From assembly GCA_963573385.1 (NCBI GenBank), contig CAUYLG010041327.1:25313-89312 (forward strand): 64,000 nucleotides of DNA. Direction: 5' to 3'. The position numbers were made by a program, and so were the translations under genes. Source of the DNA: Cacajao melanocephalus (lineage: Eukaryota; Chordata; Mammalia; Primates; Pitheciidae). This document shows positions 1 to 12,339 of the stretch, in pieces (positions within the stretch are counted from its first letter, which is position 1; each line of letters begins with the position of its first letter). The notes below the pieces were generated by a model that had not been told where the DNA came from, did not search any database, and saw only the letters and a list, made by a program, of their open reading frames with translations.

Positions 1-60
1 TTCTTTTGTCTTGGCCTCCCAAATTGCCTGAATTACAAGTGTGAGGCACCATGCCTAGCC
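1..60 (-). repeat. Alu fragment, 5' end, minus strand
   Basis: The first 60 bases are the reverse complement of the start of an Alu (the box-A side, reading towards a final gcctagcc). The rest of the element lies outside the window. It has several substitutions and small gaps, so it is an older (J or early S) copy. Confidence 0.85.
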
Positions 61-739
61 TTTAGTTTGTTTTAATTCCTCTTGCCCTAACTCTACCTCA
101 TATCAGTTTTTTATTACTATTCATTCTTTTTAGATTTCTTGGTAACAGAATTCCAGATGTGAGAAACACCATTTGGAGTACCATAACAATTATAGATCTC
201 CCCTGGTATCAGATGTTGAGCTTTGTTATCAGATGTGGCCAAGGGATCACAAGTTACAAAATATGACTGCTGATCCCTCAGTAGGATTCTGAGCTGTAGT
301 TTTCCTTACAAAGGATAATAATGAAATAAAACCCATGAAATTTCTAGCACATTTTTTTTGCCTGGTTAAATATTTTCTTAATTGCCATTCTTATGCAAAT
401 TGATACATGGTCACTTTAAAGTTCATTTATACTGATATCTGCGTTTGAATCAATGCTTTTCTTAATTTTGGATCTCTTAATGATTCTTCCTCATTCTTTT
501 TACTGATTGTTACTTTAGCTAGAGATGGATGATACATTCTTTCTTAACATTATGTCAGTGCTTTCCTACTTTTGGTTACATGACTGGCTATATACTAGGG
601 AATTTTCACTAAGTTTATACATAAAACATTTTTAAAATTGGTATATTGCTTTGCTAATTTGTAGAAGGTGCATGCAAATTATCTACAAACATCGCTTTCT
701 CTTTCTTCAAATATAAATATAATGACAGTCTACGAATGT
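61..739. other. Unannotated AT-rich sequence
   Basis: I recognise no repeat, gene or RNA in this stretch. Open frames are at chance length. Confidence 0.5.
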
Positions 740-918
740 GATTCTTAAACATTAGTATACTTCAGAATTCCCTGGAGAGCTTCTACAGATTGCTGGGTCC
801 CAGACCCAGGGTTTTTGATTCAATAACTCTGGATTGGGATCTGAGAATTTGCATTTATAACAAGTTTTCAGGGCATCTTGATTTTATAGTTCAAGAACCA
901 CACTTTGAGAATCACTGC
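740..918 (+). mobile_element. MER5A-type hAT-Charlie DNA transposon
   Basis: A non-autonomous, roughly palindromic hAT element of about 180 bases. It shows the family landmarks in order: a truncated terminal repeat (attcttaaac), CCTGGAGAGCTT, a CTGGGTCCCAGACCCAG core, GATTCAATAACTCTGG, TGAGAATTTGCAT, and the closing terminal repeat CACTTTGAGAATCACTG. It has no coding capacity. The call rests on remembered consensus; MER5B is the close alternative. Confidence 0.8.
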
Positions 919-944
919 CTTACACAATTGAGATTTCAATACGT

Positions 945-1118
945 TTTTGGAGCCCGTTGGATCTGAGTTGAATTCCCATTTAAGTAAAGTGATTTTGATA
1001 AAGTGACCTAAATTGTAAGAGTCCTTGTTTATTCTGTTGTAAAATAAGGATATTAAGAGTCTTAATATAATCAACAGAGTCCAGCACACGCTAAGCAGTC
1101 AGTAAATGTTAATTCTAA
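945..1118 (+). repeat. MIR (tRNA-derived ancient SINE)
   Basis: This matches the MIR core and 3' end in plus orientation: TTGAATTCCC (for TTCGAATCCC), GTGACCTAAATTG, TGTAAAATAAGGATA, then GTCCAGCACACGCTAAG and CAGTAAATGTTA. Divergence of roughly 25-30% fits a pre-eutherian insertion. Confidence 0.75.
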
Positions 1119-1599
1119 ATGCAAATTTATAATATTTGTTTATTTTCAGGCATTTAAAGTTTTTGCATCATCAGGCATTTAAGGTTTCTTAGCAATTTAT
1201 GCCTGTAGGCAACAGAGTGGTAGACTTTAAAATATCAATAGGGAAATCTACTAAATTTCTCTTACATTTACCTTGTGATTTCATCTGAGTCTTCCAGGAT
1301 TTTGCTGACAATCTGTGCACTTGGGTTAGTGCTTTCACATAATAAAACCATTCAAAGATAACAATATTTCATAGTTCTTCTGATTTAATATTTAAATTTT
1401 TTAGCATATACAGTCCTAAATAATTTTTCCTGAAGTAACATTCTCTGTGAGTTGCTCTCTCTGGCTGTGATTTGCTCCTTCCTCAATGTGATGGGAGTCA
1501 TAGTCTACTTTGCAAATGGAGATATTCACATATACCTGGGTGGTTCTTTAATTTAGAATACCATAATGAAGTTAAGCTAATCAACTAAAAAAGATAAAA
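1119..1599. other. Unannotated AT-rich sequence
   Basis: No repeat or gene is recognised here. Confidence 0.5.
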
Positions 1600-1725
1600 C
1601 CCATCTATATATGCAGTTAAATATACATGTTTGTGTGTGTGTATATATGCGGTTAAATACATACGTATATATACGTATGTGTGTATATGCACACATATGC
1701 ATATATCTTCCAATAAATCATTGGT
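1600..1725. repeat. TA/TG/CA simple-repeat patch with perfect palindrome
   Basis: An alternating purine-pyrimidine patch of TATATG, TGTGTG, TACGTA and CACATATGCATATA units. It contains a perfect 22-base inverted repeat without spacer at 1659-1680, centred on ATAT with ACGT on both sides. Such tracts can form cruciform or Z-DNA and vary in length. Confidence 0.8.
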
Positions 1726-2769
1726 TTTAAAATGTTAATAGCACAAATCCTTCTCTGTTACAGACTCTTCCAGTCTGTAATCCTCTTTTCCAAGGTCCTA
1801 AGATCCTTTTATTTATGCCACAAAGTTTCTAGGCATAAGTATGCTTCTGCTTAACAGGCTGAGGTCTAAGCTTCGAATTTGTAGGCAATAAAAGCAGGAT
1901 GTTGAAGCTCCTGAACTGTTTAGAACAAAGGTCCCTGCTCAACAAGTTGCAGAATGAAAAGTAAGTGAAAGTAATTAGCTGAAGAAAAAATTATGGAATG
2001 AATTAAATGTCAGCTTCTCAAGCTCATCTTCAGCTTTTACCTGTCTTTAAATTTTTTCCCAACTTTTTTTTAAACCCAGAAGAACTGTTTGTGGGAAAAA
2101 GTGACAATGACTCAGTTCAGTTTTATAAAGTACTCACAGTTCTCAAGAGGAAATATGCTATATTGAGTAAGCGCAAAGTATGATTATTAATCTTAATATA
2201 ATATTTTTAAACTGCTGACAGATGGTGAATACAATGAAATATTTTGATAACTGCTTGTTATATTTTCAGAGACTTGGAGGCTTAGTGAAAATATGAGGTT
2301 CTAAATATTTGAACATCCAGATGCCATTTCAGATCAGTGTGACCAAATCATATTTTTGTAAATAACATGTTCGAGTTTAAAAAGGAAGGTGGAGCTAAGA
2401 GAAAGGAATGGAAAAAAAATGCATGCAAATGTAGGATTCCTGCAAGAATTCTGGTGGAACATCAGGCATTACACCTCTGGGGCAATCTATACATCTTTTA
2501 AACAGAAACTCCCTTCAATGAGCTTGTCTAGGATCACTAAAAGAACTTGGGCCCAGTATGTCAGCATTAAAAATACTGAATTGGCTAGAAATACTGTTGT
2601 GTGTCAACCTTTATTTGTCCTTTAAACCAAGAAAAAAGAAGAAAAGTATGCCTGTAGGCAAAATAAAGGCCCGTCTTTCTTTCCCCTCCCTTTCATTCCT
2701 CTTGTTCTTTTCAACTTATATGAGATTTGTAAAATGAATTGTAATAGAAAGTTCAGATGACAAAAATTA
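1726..2769. other. Unannotated AT-rich sequence
   Basis: No repeat family is recognised. A 78-codon open frame at 2389-2625 has no motif, no bias in composition and no family resemblance, and I treat it as chance. Confidence 0.5.
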
Positions 2770-3060
2770 CAGTGGTGTGGCCAAGAAAACACCCAGGGGG
2801 CTTTTAGCTTCCGTTGTGCCAGGACTGAACTATCAGATCAGCCTTCTGGACTCGAATGCGACACTGTCAATAAGAATACATCATCTTTTTTGTGGTGTAG
2901 AAGAGCTGTCGGTTATAATTCCCATTATTCCAAAGCCAGGATTTTCCATTAGTACGGCCACCTGCTGGGTTGCTCTACTCAGGTTTAATGGAGTCTGAAT
3001 TTGAATTTATCACCATCTGTGGGAAGACAGGAAATGAGAGAGCATCACTAATTCCTTTCT
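2770..3060. other. Repeat-free, balanced-composition segment; candidate conserved noncoding element
   Basis: About 290 bases of near 45-50% GC with several retained CpGs (for example ctcgaatgcgac, gctgtcgg, agtacggcc), set in much more AT-rich DNA and matching no repeat family I know. It contains a 73-codon open frame (2777-2998) without recognisable domains. Composition and repeat-freedom are seen directly; conservation is only inferred. It could also be an ancient unclassified repeat. Confidence 0.3.
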
Positions 3061-6000
3061 TCATTTGCTAAGTGTAAGTATAATCTTTATAAGGAGGCAG
3101 CAAAAGCAGCAGAGATTGGGGATAGATGGAAGAATATTTTAGCTCATATTGACATCGGAGCTCCAGACCAAGGGGAAAGAATGCTGTCTGTTCTATGGCC
3201 AATTCCAGCAACAAAAAGAATGTTTTAATTTCCTATGTAATATAGCATTAAAATCATGCAGATTCAGAATACTGTTTCTCTTTGACTTTCAAAAAGATTT
3301 AGTATGATTTCTGGTGAAGATGAAAGACTTACATACGTATCACGTGCACAAAAAAAGAGTTCACGATTCCTAATTACCACATTAGCTTATACATAGAAGA
3401 GTATAGACTGTAGGTGTCTATTTTATGCAATTTTTTCTTTTCCTCCAGAAATTTTTTTAAAAAGCCTTTGTAGAGCTCAAGAAGATACAAAGATCAGGGA
3501 ACATCAAAACCTTGAAGATGATCTCTAGAATCAAAGTGTAATGCCTTAAATTCATGTACATATATCTCAGTGGTTCTGACTTACACAGAGTCATGAAGGG
3601 TACATAATTATCATTTTCAAAATTAAAAAACAAATATTAAATGGGCTTACAGGAGAGGTAATCGATTTGCAATTAAATTCTTGCTTTGGCTAGTTGCAGG
3701 TCTGATCTGCCCATCTTTTACACTGCTCCAACAGAATGTTGCCGTCTGGATTCTGCTGTCCAGGCAAGGACTCAGAGAAAAGCTAAGCCATTCTGACACA
3801 CCAGTCATGATAGGTGTTGCTGTTCACCCCAATGAAGAACAAGCCAGAGGATAATGGCAGTTGAAAAGATGGGGGGACAAATCCTTGCAGGAAAAAGGAA
3901 GGATTTAAAATAAAGGTACACACATACACACACAAAGCCTCTGGGAAAACACTGCATGCCATTGTCTTTCTTCAGGAACCATGAGTTCATCTCTTTCTCA
4001 TGAATCTCCCTCCATGTTTATAATCTTGGATTAATGACTCTAAACAGTGAATCTTTTCTAAAGTCATGGGGGTCAGCTCTGTGGACTTGAGGAGCTTGGA
4101 TAATTGGAAGGAATGTTACTTATTACAGTGAAGCAACAATTCCAGGGGAGGAGAGGAAGAAGCACAACAAATAACTGCACTGTTGTTCTTTAAGGCTACC
4201 AAGAGAGTTAGCACTCCTATCAGGGATGCTGTGAATACTGTATTGTGACAAAGCAAGATGCCTCCTGGGTGCCTGCTTCTAGTGGAAAGCTTTTGATGTT
4301 TGATCTATAATGAGATGGAAGAGGAAAACAGTTCCCTTGGTTAACTAATACATACTAGACATGAAGAGATTCAAAGATTTAAGTTTCAGTTCTGGGACAA
4401 GATCCCCCATCCCACTAATTTATTATTTAGAAAATTCTGTAAGTTCTTTTCTTCTTCTTTTTTTTTTTTTTGGTACGGAATACATGATGTGTTTAACATA
4501 CTTCTTTCATATTTGACTTGAATAATAACACTAATGATTACTATGCCATATTTCACTTTTTCTGGGTTGGCTCTTTTCTCAGCGTGAATGTCATGTGTCT
4601 TTATCTAATTTTCTTTTGGCAAATATGAGTGATCAGAACCTGGGATGCCATCTCAGGCTTATGTACTTTGTACAGGAAAATGTCCCGGACAGTGAGCTAG
4701 GAGAATAGTAAAGGGCTGCAAAGAACACAGAGCTCACAAGAAAGAATAAAAAACAAAAACAAAATAGGATGCATACACAGTTAATTTTATTCCACATGGC
4801 ACGTTATGGATGATGTCACACATATGGTTATTCATACCAGGCGCAGCAACTTTAGAGATGAAGACAAACCCTAGAAAATCTGTCAGTTTGGGTTAATGGA
4901 ACATTGTTATTACCTCAGGTCAAGCAGATGGAGGGCAAACTTCTCTGCTGGATTCTGCTGCTCTTTAATTAATGTCCACATTTGTTATGTCAATATAATG
5001 CATCACATTTGGTCTAAAGGTTGTTTTACTATTTTTTTTTTTAAAAAACAAGAATGATCATTTCATTTATTTTCAACACTAGAATAGTTGCACAGAATTT
5101 TAAAGGTATATGTAGATACCTGAGAAAGAATGTTTAAATCAGTGTATAAGAGGGGGGAAAAGAGAAAGAGCCAGGCTGGTTTTACATGTTTCATTCTTGA
5201 TGTAGAGATGGATTTGATACTTCTTTTATGAGCATTTCCAAATGAGGGATTTTGATTGCATGCATATGAATATCTCAGAGAAATAGGAATCTCAGATGAT
5301 AAAGCAAGGCAGGTCTTATTACAGTGTTATGCCTTCATAAAGAAATTAATAGCTGCAATTCATTAAGTGTTCTGTTTACTCTTGTCAGGGAAGAATGGCA
5401 AGTGGAAAAATAGCACAATAGAGACATCTTATCTTCTTTTGTAAACTTTCATTATCTTAGGTGTGTTCAGAAGGCACAAGGAATCCCTGGTGTCTGATAT
5501 TATGCGTGTGAAGCTGTGGCATTGAATCTTTAGCACAATTCAAAGAATAAGCCTATTATGTAACAACTAAGGAGGATGTATGCCATAACTGTGAACATTC
5601 TTTCTTATAGATGACAGGCTACATTGTTCATTTTGGGAAAATATTTTTGCATTGTTGGCTCTAGCCTCTAATTATTTAACCTAGTCAAATCCAAAATCAT
5701 TAAAATGTGCAAATATTACCTGGAAACACTCCAAGAGGAAACAGTAGGCAGTGATCTGGCCCTTGGATTGAGCACTCAATTGCTGCTTAGTTTCTTTTCA
5801 AATTCTGGAATAGATATACTCTTTAAAGCGAGTATGTGCTCCCTGTGGCAACTGGTAAAATATGTTTAGTAGTTACACGCAAGGTTTCTGAGTGGCTAGA
5901 CCACACCCAGTCCATTCTGTTCTAATTTCTGGAAGATGAGCACTAAATGTTTTCACGAATATAATATTTCACATCAGTCACTTCATACACACTCCCCCTC

Positions 6001-6212
6001 AATAGACACATACACATGCACATGTGTGCATCCTGGAGAGGAGAGGCTGTATATTCTGCATTTGTTTCTGTACAACAGCCTTCTGGATTACTATGTCCTT
6101 TTAATTCTAAGATCTTTTATGCTCATAAATTTACTCTAGTAATAGGCACTTAAAGAATATACTTGAAGAGACTATTGTTAGTGCCACACTTTTAAAAATT
6201 GATAATTTAGGC
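3061..6212. other. Unannotated sequence with minor homopolymer tracts
   Basis: No interspersed repeat or gene is recognised across about 3.1 kb. Minor features are a T-rich pyrimidine run at about 4446-4471 and a T-then-A run at about 5032-5048. Open frames (3805-3990 minus, 5936-6139 plus) are short and featureless. The lack of recognisable repeats may reflect decay beyond recognition by eye. Confidence 0.45.
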
Positions 6213-6410
6213 CAGTGGTTCTCAAACAGGAGCAATTTTCTCCCTTCATGGGACATATAACTTGAGAAGAGGGATATGCTATTAAAATCTAATAGGGGAA
6301 GGCGAAGAATGCTCCTAAAACTTTCAAAATGTGTAAGATAGACCCCCAAACAAAGAATAGCAAAGAATTATCTGGCCTAAAATGTTCATAGTGCTGAGAT
6401 TTAGAAATTC
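6213..6410 (+). mobile_element. MER20-type hAT-Charlie DNA transposon
   Basis: It starts with the hAT terminal repeat CAGTGGTTCTCAAAC and follows the family consensus: GGAGCAATTTTCTCCC, GGGACATATAACTTGAG, GAATGCTCCTAAAAC, AGACCCCCAAACAAAGAATAG, then CAAAGAATTATCTGGCCTAAAATGTTCATAGTGCTGAG (shown here as landmarks, not continuous). It is nearly full length (about 200 of about 219 bases) and non-coding. MER20 copies are known as binding platforms for transcription factors in endometrial stromal cells; nothing here shows this copy is active. Confidence 0.78.
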
Positions 6411-7169
6411 TTTTTATATGCTCCTATGTTATATACCATAAATACAATAATTCCTGCCTTTATAGGCTATATAATTTATGCGTATTTTAAAAATTCACAA
6501 AAAGTACCTACTCTCTGTGAACACAAATAAATGTATAAGAAATATTTAAAATGACAGAACACATATAAACCAAGTTATCATTTTTGGTATGTCTATGGAG
6601 TATTATTTCTATAAAATAAAATAAATGTTGTAAAATGATTAAAAATGTAAATTATGTCTGTATGTTTCTTTGTCATAACACTGTGATTTTCCTGTTTCTT
6701 TGAAACTTTTCAGAAAAGAAAACATGCTGTGAAGTGTAATAGGAGATTTAAAGATAAATTTAGCCATTTATTACATATTCATTTAAATTCTAACAATCTT
6801 TCTTTTAGATCTATGATCTAAAACAAAATAAAGATGCTATATTTTGACCACAATGACTGATATTTAATAGCTATCCTCAAACACTGCTTTTCAGATGAAA
6901 ATAATGTGTATTTAGGAAAAGATTATTTTCTTATTCATGGACTGTTTTTAAATTTATGAGGGCAAGATTTCATCTTACTAATGCATTCCTGATGCCTACT
7001 ATCACATAGTAGACATTGAAAGAATAAAAATATTGGAAGTAGCAATGGAGAACTAGTATGCAAATATGAGAATCCCCTTCCTATTACCTCTTTTATTTTT
7101 CCTGTTGTTATGAGAATACATATGGTATGTCCCACAAAAAAAGTGGTATTTTTCCAACACACTATTTTT
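6411..7169. other. Unannotated AT-rich sequence
   Basis: No repeat or gene is recognised. A 99-codon minus-strand open frame (6935-7234) overlaps the start of the neighbouring LTR and shows no protein features. Confidence 0.5.
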
Positions 7170-7525
7170 TTTCTGGAGCATAAAGAAATATTACATCGCC
7201 TCCTTTGTTGTTTGGAACCATGAGTTCTTGCCAATGGGAATGTGGGAGGTAGTGAAGTGATGTGCTACTTCTGGTTTAAGGCAAATAAGAATGCTATGGT
7301 GTCTCTATTTTCCTCTCTCTTGTCTTTGAGGTTGAAGAAAAGAAGTGTGAAATGATGGACATATAAGATGGACAAGCAGACACAACTCAGACCCTAAAGG
7401 ATCACCAAAAAAGAGCCACTTAATCAGCAGACTATAATATGAGAAATAAATAAAATTTTAGAGGTAAGTCCACATATATTTCAGACTTAGGTGTTACAGA
7501 AGTGGAGTCAGTTTGTGACTAATAC
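7170..7525 (+). mobile_element. Solo LTR of MLT1 type (ERVL-MaLR), plus strand
   Basis: It resembles the older MLT1 LTR group: a GCCAATGGGAATGTGGG stretch, AAGTGATGTGCTACTTCTGG, TTTAAGGCAAATAAGAA, a GAAATAAATAAA poly(A)-signal region near 7441-7452, and GTGACTAATACA at the end. A second copy of the same kind of LTR lies near 17.2-17.55 kb. Boundaries and subfamily are uncertain. Confidence 0.45.
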
Positions 7526-7630
7526 ATTATTATATACTTTTCAAAGGATTTTTCTTTTGCAAATGTGTTGGCATTTGGAGACGTGGAAGATAATATTGAG
7601 GAAGGTTTTTCAATCTGTGCTCCAAGAGGT

Positions 7631-7663
7631 GTTTTGTGTGTATGTGTGTGTGTGTGTGTGTGT
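7631..7663. repeat. (TG)n microsatellite
   Basis: An imperfect TG dinucleotide run with one TATG interruption, followed by tctccata. Likely length-variable. Confidence 0.95.
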
Positions 7664-8683
7664 CTCCATATTCAAATAGTCATTTGTAAATAGTGGGTTT
7701 AAACAAAATTAAATTATGTTTACTGCAAGAGTTTTCAGAATGTCTAACATACTAATATGCATTGTAAATTCAAGAAAGGGAGATTTAGTAACTATTTTCT
7801 CCAGTGTTACTGGATCACAGAACTTTTTTTCATGAACTTATAATTAACATCTGATGAAACTGGTGGTCTAAAAAACACGCTATGGCCAATCTCATGAGTT
7901 ATCCAGAATGTTCTTTCCTTATTGCTCAGAACCTCTCATTTACAATTCCACTTTTTTCCATTAATAATTCTGAAGCCACTAGGAATCTAGGGATCTAACT
8001 TCTGGTAGAGTATAGGCACCTCTCCTGGGCAGAGCATAATGTGACTCCCTTGCTAATCCTCTATTGCTTATAGTCCACTTCTGGTCCAAAGGAAACACTA
8101 ATGTACACTCTGGCTAAACAAAATCTGAAAATGCATACCAAGCCCATTGCAAATGCCTCTCTCCTGATTTGTAAGTTAGTTGTTGGCCTACCTGTCTCTG
8201 GCTCTTCAGACTTCTCAATGTAAGACAAACATTAGTTGCCTGTGTCCCTTATATTGCAGAAGGTATAGATTAAATTATTTTAGTAATCCCATCGAAGATT
8301 ATTTACTAAGCAAGTACCCTCCCCCATTTTGAGTGTTGAGAATCACTGTGTAGCCTCTCCCCACTCCCATAATGAAGTCTTCTTTGCAGTTTTCTAATTT
8401 CCTTTCTGGAGTCTATGATCACTTCAATACAATACTTCAGTGAAGTATCATATTATATTTTTGTTTATTTCTCTTATCTAATTTTTTGTCAGTCTTTTAA
8501 ACTAGCCAATCTCATAATTCACTCTGAAATTTCTTATCTACTAAATCTTGTTGCTTCAATATAAAGTTCTAGAGCAGAATCAAATATACTGTACTGCACT
8601 TTGTAGATCCTTTACAAAAATTTCAAAATAATTTCATCAGTACTCAGTTTTTACCAAATATGTGAACATTAGAACCAGACTTA
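7664..8683. other. Unannotated sequence
   Basis: No repeat family or gene is recognised across about 1 kb. Confidence 0.45.
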
Positions 8684-9006
8684 ATGGTGTACCTGGTGGC
8701 TCACACTTGTAATCCCAGCACTTGGGAAGGTGAGGTGGGAGGATAGCTTAAGGCCACGAGTTAGAGGCCAGTCTGGTCAACATAGGTAGATCCAGACTCT
8801 GCAAAGACTGAACAACAACAACAAAAATTAGTCAGGCACTGCTGCGCCTGCGCCTGCCGGTAGCCCCTGCAACTCAGGGTATGAGGCAAGAAGATTGCTT
8901 GAGCCCAGGAGTTTGGGCTGCAGTGTCTGCAATCTTGACATTGCACTCCAGCTTGGGCAGCAGAACAAAACCCCTTCTCAAAGAAAACATACAAAGAAAA
9001 AAAAAT
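8684..9006 (+). repeat. AluJ-type Alu, full-length but strongly diverged
   Basis: Both monomers are present: TGGTGGCTCACACTTGTAATCCCAG at the left, a middle A-rich linker (caacaacaacaaaaatt), a second arm with GCTTGAGCCCAGGAGTTTGGG and GCACTCCAGCTTGGGC, then an A-rich tail. The divergence and a J-like second arm point to an AluJ. A minus-strand 84-codon frame across it is Alu shadow. Confidence 0.9.
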
Positions 9007-10035
9007 AGACTCCAAGTGTAATATTTGACTGCTCTCTGTAAAAAAGACTGGAGAACTGAGAGGTTGGAGCCTTGCTTTCTAATTCCATTTCTTTGACCAA
9101 ATTGTTAAGTGAGCTGATTAACTTCTTCACTTATTTGGACTTGTTTTTCCCCTGTGAAATATAGACAGTTCCCTGTCTTACTCTTTAGAAACATTATGAA
9201 AGCACAATGACAAATTATGATAAAACCATACTTTCAAATGTAAGATTTCCTTACTATGTATATATTAATATCAGTTAAATCTGTTTCTGAATTTTGAAAT
9301 TTTGGTTCATGTTCTATTTAAAAAATATATGGGAAGATGCATGGCCTTGTTTGTGGAGAGAAATTTTAAAAATCATAAGTGAACAGTATTTATGTTAATA
9401 TTTCATTGATATAATGAAGGAAATAGTGAAATGTTCTTGGATAGGACAAGAAACAACCTTAAAAAATACTATGTTTCCAAAATTCAGATATTCCATGTGA
9501 CTTCAGTCAAGAGAAAAGAGAGGATAAAGAGGAAGAAGATGAAATTTCTCTTACTTAGATAGATAGGTTAGGAAATTTTTTTTCACTTTATATTGTTCTG
9601 AAAAGCCAAATGGGGGAATACCTTACCTTTGTAAATAATTGTTATATAAAATACAGGAATGTATTCACATCAAGATATTCTTATGATCTGAAGCCAAAAT
9701 ACTGGATGTTTATACCATTCCCTAACAGAATTTTAATCTCAGTAATATATTGAGGTGAAAAATTCCAGTCTGGAGCTAAAAATAGTCATTATATCAGTAA
9801 TAATATGAACTTACCTAGGCATTTCAGTTATTTAAAGCTCATAAAATGCTCAAGAATGTCTCATATACTGATTTTTAAAATATATATTAAAATAGTAAAA
9901 ATGATGATTATATTAAAAGATACCTTTTCTTGATCACAAAAAATAGTATATACATTTTCAATTTGTTCCTCAGAATATTTAGTCATAAGTAAAGTATCTA
10001 TTCCACATAGTAACTTTGCAAACTGATACCAGTCC
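9007..10035. other. Unannotated AT-rich sequence
   Basis: No repeat or gene is recognised. Confidence 0.45.
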
Positions 10036-10084
10036 TTGTGTGTGTTTGTGTTTGTGTTTGTATGTGTGTGTGTGTGTGTCTGTG
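10036..10084. repeat. (TG)n / (TTTG)n microsatellite
   Basis: TG repeats interrupted by TTTG units, then a nine-unit TG run. A 89-codon minus-strand open frame (9861-10130) reading through it as Thr-His or Thr-Asn repeats is an artefact of the tract. Confidence 0.95.
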
Positions 10085-12339
10085 AGAAAGAGAGATGAAT
10101 AAACATATCCAGGCTTATAGTGCTAAGCACTGATCATGTATTTTGAGTCAGATCTCAAAGAGGAACCCTGTAATGTCATTTGGTTGTAAATTATCATTAT
10201 GGTAAATGTCTATCTTCAATAATTTTAGACAGTTCTTTTTTAAATATTTAATTAGTTGTCTGACATGACATTTCAGTAATTATGTCAGCAAATAAGGTAG
10301 ATATTGGAGTCATGTGGTTTCTACCATATTTTTAATCTGGATTTATAGAGGGAAGTTCTTATTTCTGAGGTGACGTCTAAAGAGTGACTAGCTGGACAAT
10401 TTATAAAGAAGGTACAGTATTTTATAAGGCCATCATGGCTCTAGACACTGTTTTTCATTTGTTTGGGTTCAAGCTCAGAGGCAACAACCAAACATCCATG
10501 AACAAACTTATAAGAAGCTGATTTATTACTTTCTAATGAAATATGTTTTTGTTAACTAAGAGATTGATAAGTAAAACAAATCTTGGTGCTTTAAGCAAGT
10601 CATTTCCTTGTGGTGAATGACTTTACTAGAAATAAAATTATTATTCAAGATAGTGCTTTGTGAACATAGGATTATAAGTGATAAGATGTCAATTAAATTA
10701 GTTTTCTCTATTAATTGATTGTGCTAGTGTTGCAGTAGTTTTTCAGAATTAACATAAGTCATTGACAGTAAAAAAGAGAAATTTAAAAAATCTCCAAACA
10801 TCTCTGAGAAAACAATACATCATTGTCTAATTTTCTACCTTTTTTGTAGGTTTGCTCCAGTTTATACTATTATTTCAATTAGGCACAATACAACTGATTG
10901 ATATAGAACTTCTTTTGTACTGGTTGTAATCTTCTCCTTGGAACAGAAACTGCTATTGTTTTTATCAGGTTTACAATAAATCTTACTCCTACAAGTAACA
11001 CACAAACTACACACCTAGGTAATTCTTTTATGTAAAGGTTAATCTGACCTATTGAATGATCTCCTTATATTTCAATTCCAGAATAATATTTTCCTGATAT
11101 ATTTTAGCATTCTAGGGAGTCTGTTCCATATAAATTGTTTTTAACTATAGTGATTATCAACATCAGAGTTATTATTAGTACCTGCTAGCTGTGAGATCTG
11201 TCTTGGAAAATAATAATTCTCATTTGTAGATCAGTCTTTCCCAGCACATATTATGATGCATATTAGACAACAAAACAGCATCTCTGCAGCAAATTACAAA
11301 AGTCAGAGCAAGAGAGGTAGGGGAGCTGAGAATCAATACCTCAAAAAGAAAGTTTGCTAAAATTTTGCTTTATTTGTTTGAAGACCTTTTCTGATATTGG
11401 GGATGGTGATGAGGACGGGAAGCATATAGATCAGACACTGCTTGACATTAGTGTCTATAATCTCAAAACTGAAAAACTAAAGTATCGGTGAAAACGTTTG
11501 TTCAGTTATTCATGGTATTTGAGTATTTGAAAAGAATTAGAAATAAGAATGTTAAGAGTATTTGTTTTGGACTTGTTGGGAGGTTGTTCTTCCTGAATAG
11601 AGAGGTATTGATATCCTTTGTTCTGGACTGTCTTTTCAAGAATGTTTGTGTGGTACTTATTATGCTTTTATTTAAATATTCTCTCCACTATTTATGATAA
11701 TAAAAATAATGTCTCCCTCAAGAGCAAAGGTTGAAAACCAAAGGAGAAAAAAGAGGAATGTTTATTATTTATCCTAAAGGTTCTATTGTTTTTGTGTTTA
11801 TTGTTATCAGGTTACCAGGTAACAGAGTATTTTCAAGGGTGAGGCTTGGCAATGGCTTCATAGATTTAATGTATGCACTCTTCTTCTGCCTTATTGTCAC
11901 ACACTAGAGGGAGGGAACACAATGATATGCTCCCTCAGTTTTATAAGTTTCTAAGCATTGTCACAACATAATTATAAAGTATATACTGATACTCTTTAGG
12001 GGAACCATGTGGCTTCATGACCATGTGAACTGCCCATTCAGGTATCCAGTTTCCCTTCCTTCTGCAGCGTTCTTTCAACTCTCAACTTTAACTTACCTTC
12101 CTGGCTTTAGAAGGCAGAATGTAAAAACAGATGACCAGGAAATGTAAAGATACAATCATTCCATTTTAGATTCAAAAGACATAATGGAGAGCTTCTAACC
12201 TGATCACTTTGTTTTATAAAGAAGGAGTAAATTGACCAGAATTGCTAAGAAGATGCTAGTCAGCTGTGAAATCTCTTTTGCCCAGAATAGACAGGAGTCT
12301 ATGATTTACTCTATTTTCTTCCTATATAAAACAACTTTG
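10085..12339. other. Unannotated AT-rich sequence
   Basis: About 2.25 kb without a recognisable repeat or gene. A possible CTCF-like core (CACTAGAGGGAGG) lies at about 11902-11914; this is a weak match only. Confidence 0.4.

Noticed and set aside
2389..2625. 78-codon frame, plus strand
   Set aside because: No recognisable family or motif; nothing in context supports an exon.
1201..2665. The motif GCCTGTAGGCAA at about 1201 and 2650 as a shared regulatory site
   Set aside because: Only 12 bases shared with no further similarity around them; two chance copies in 64 kb of skewed DNA are plausible, though not certain.
9861..10130. Minus-strand frame with Thr-His/Thr-Asn repeats
   Set aside because: Translation of a TG microsatellite.
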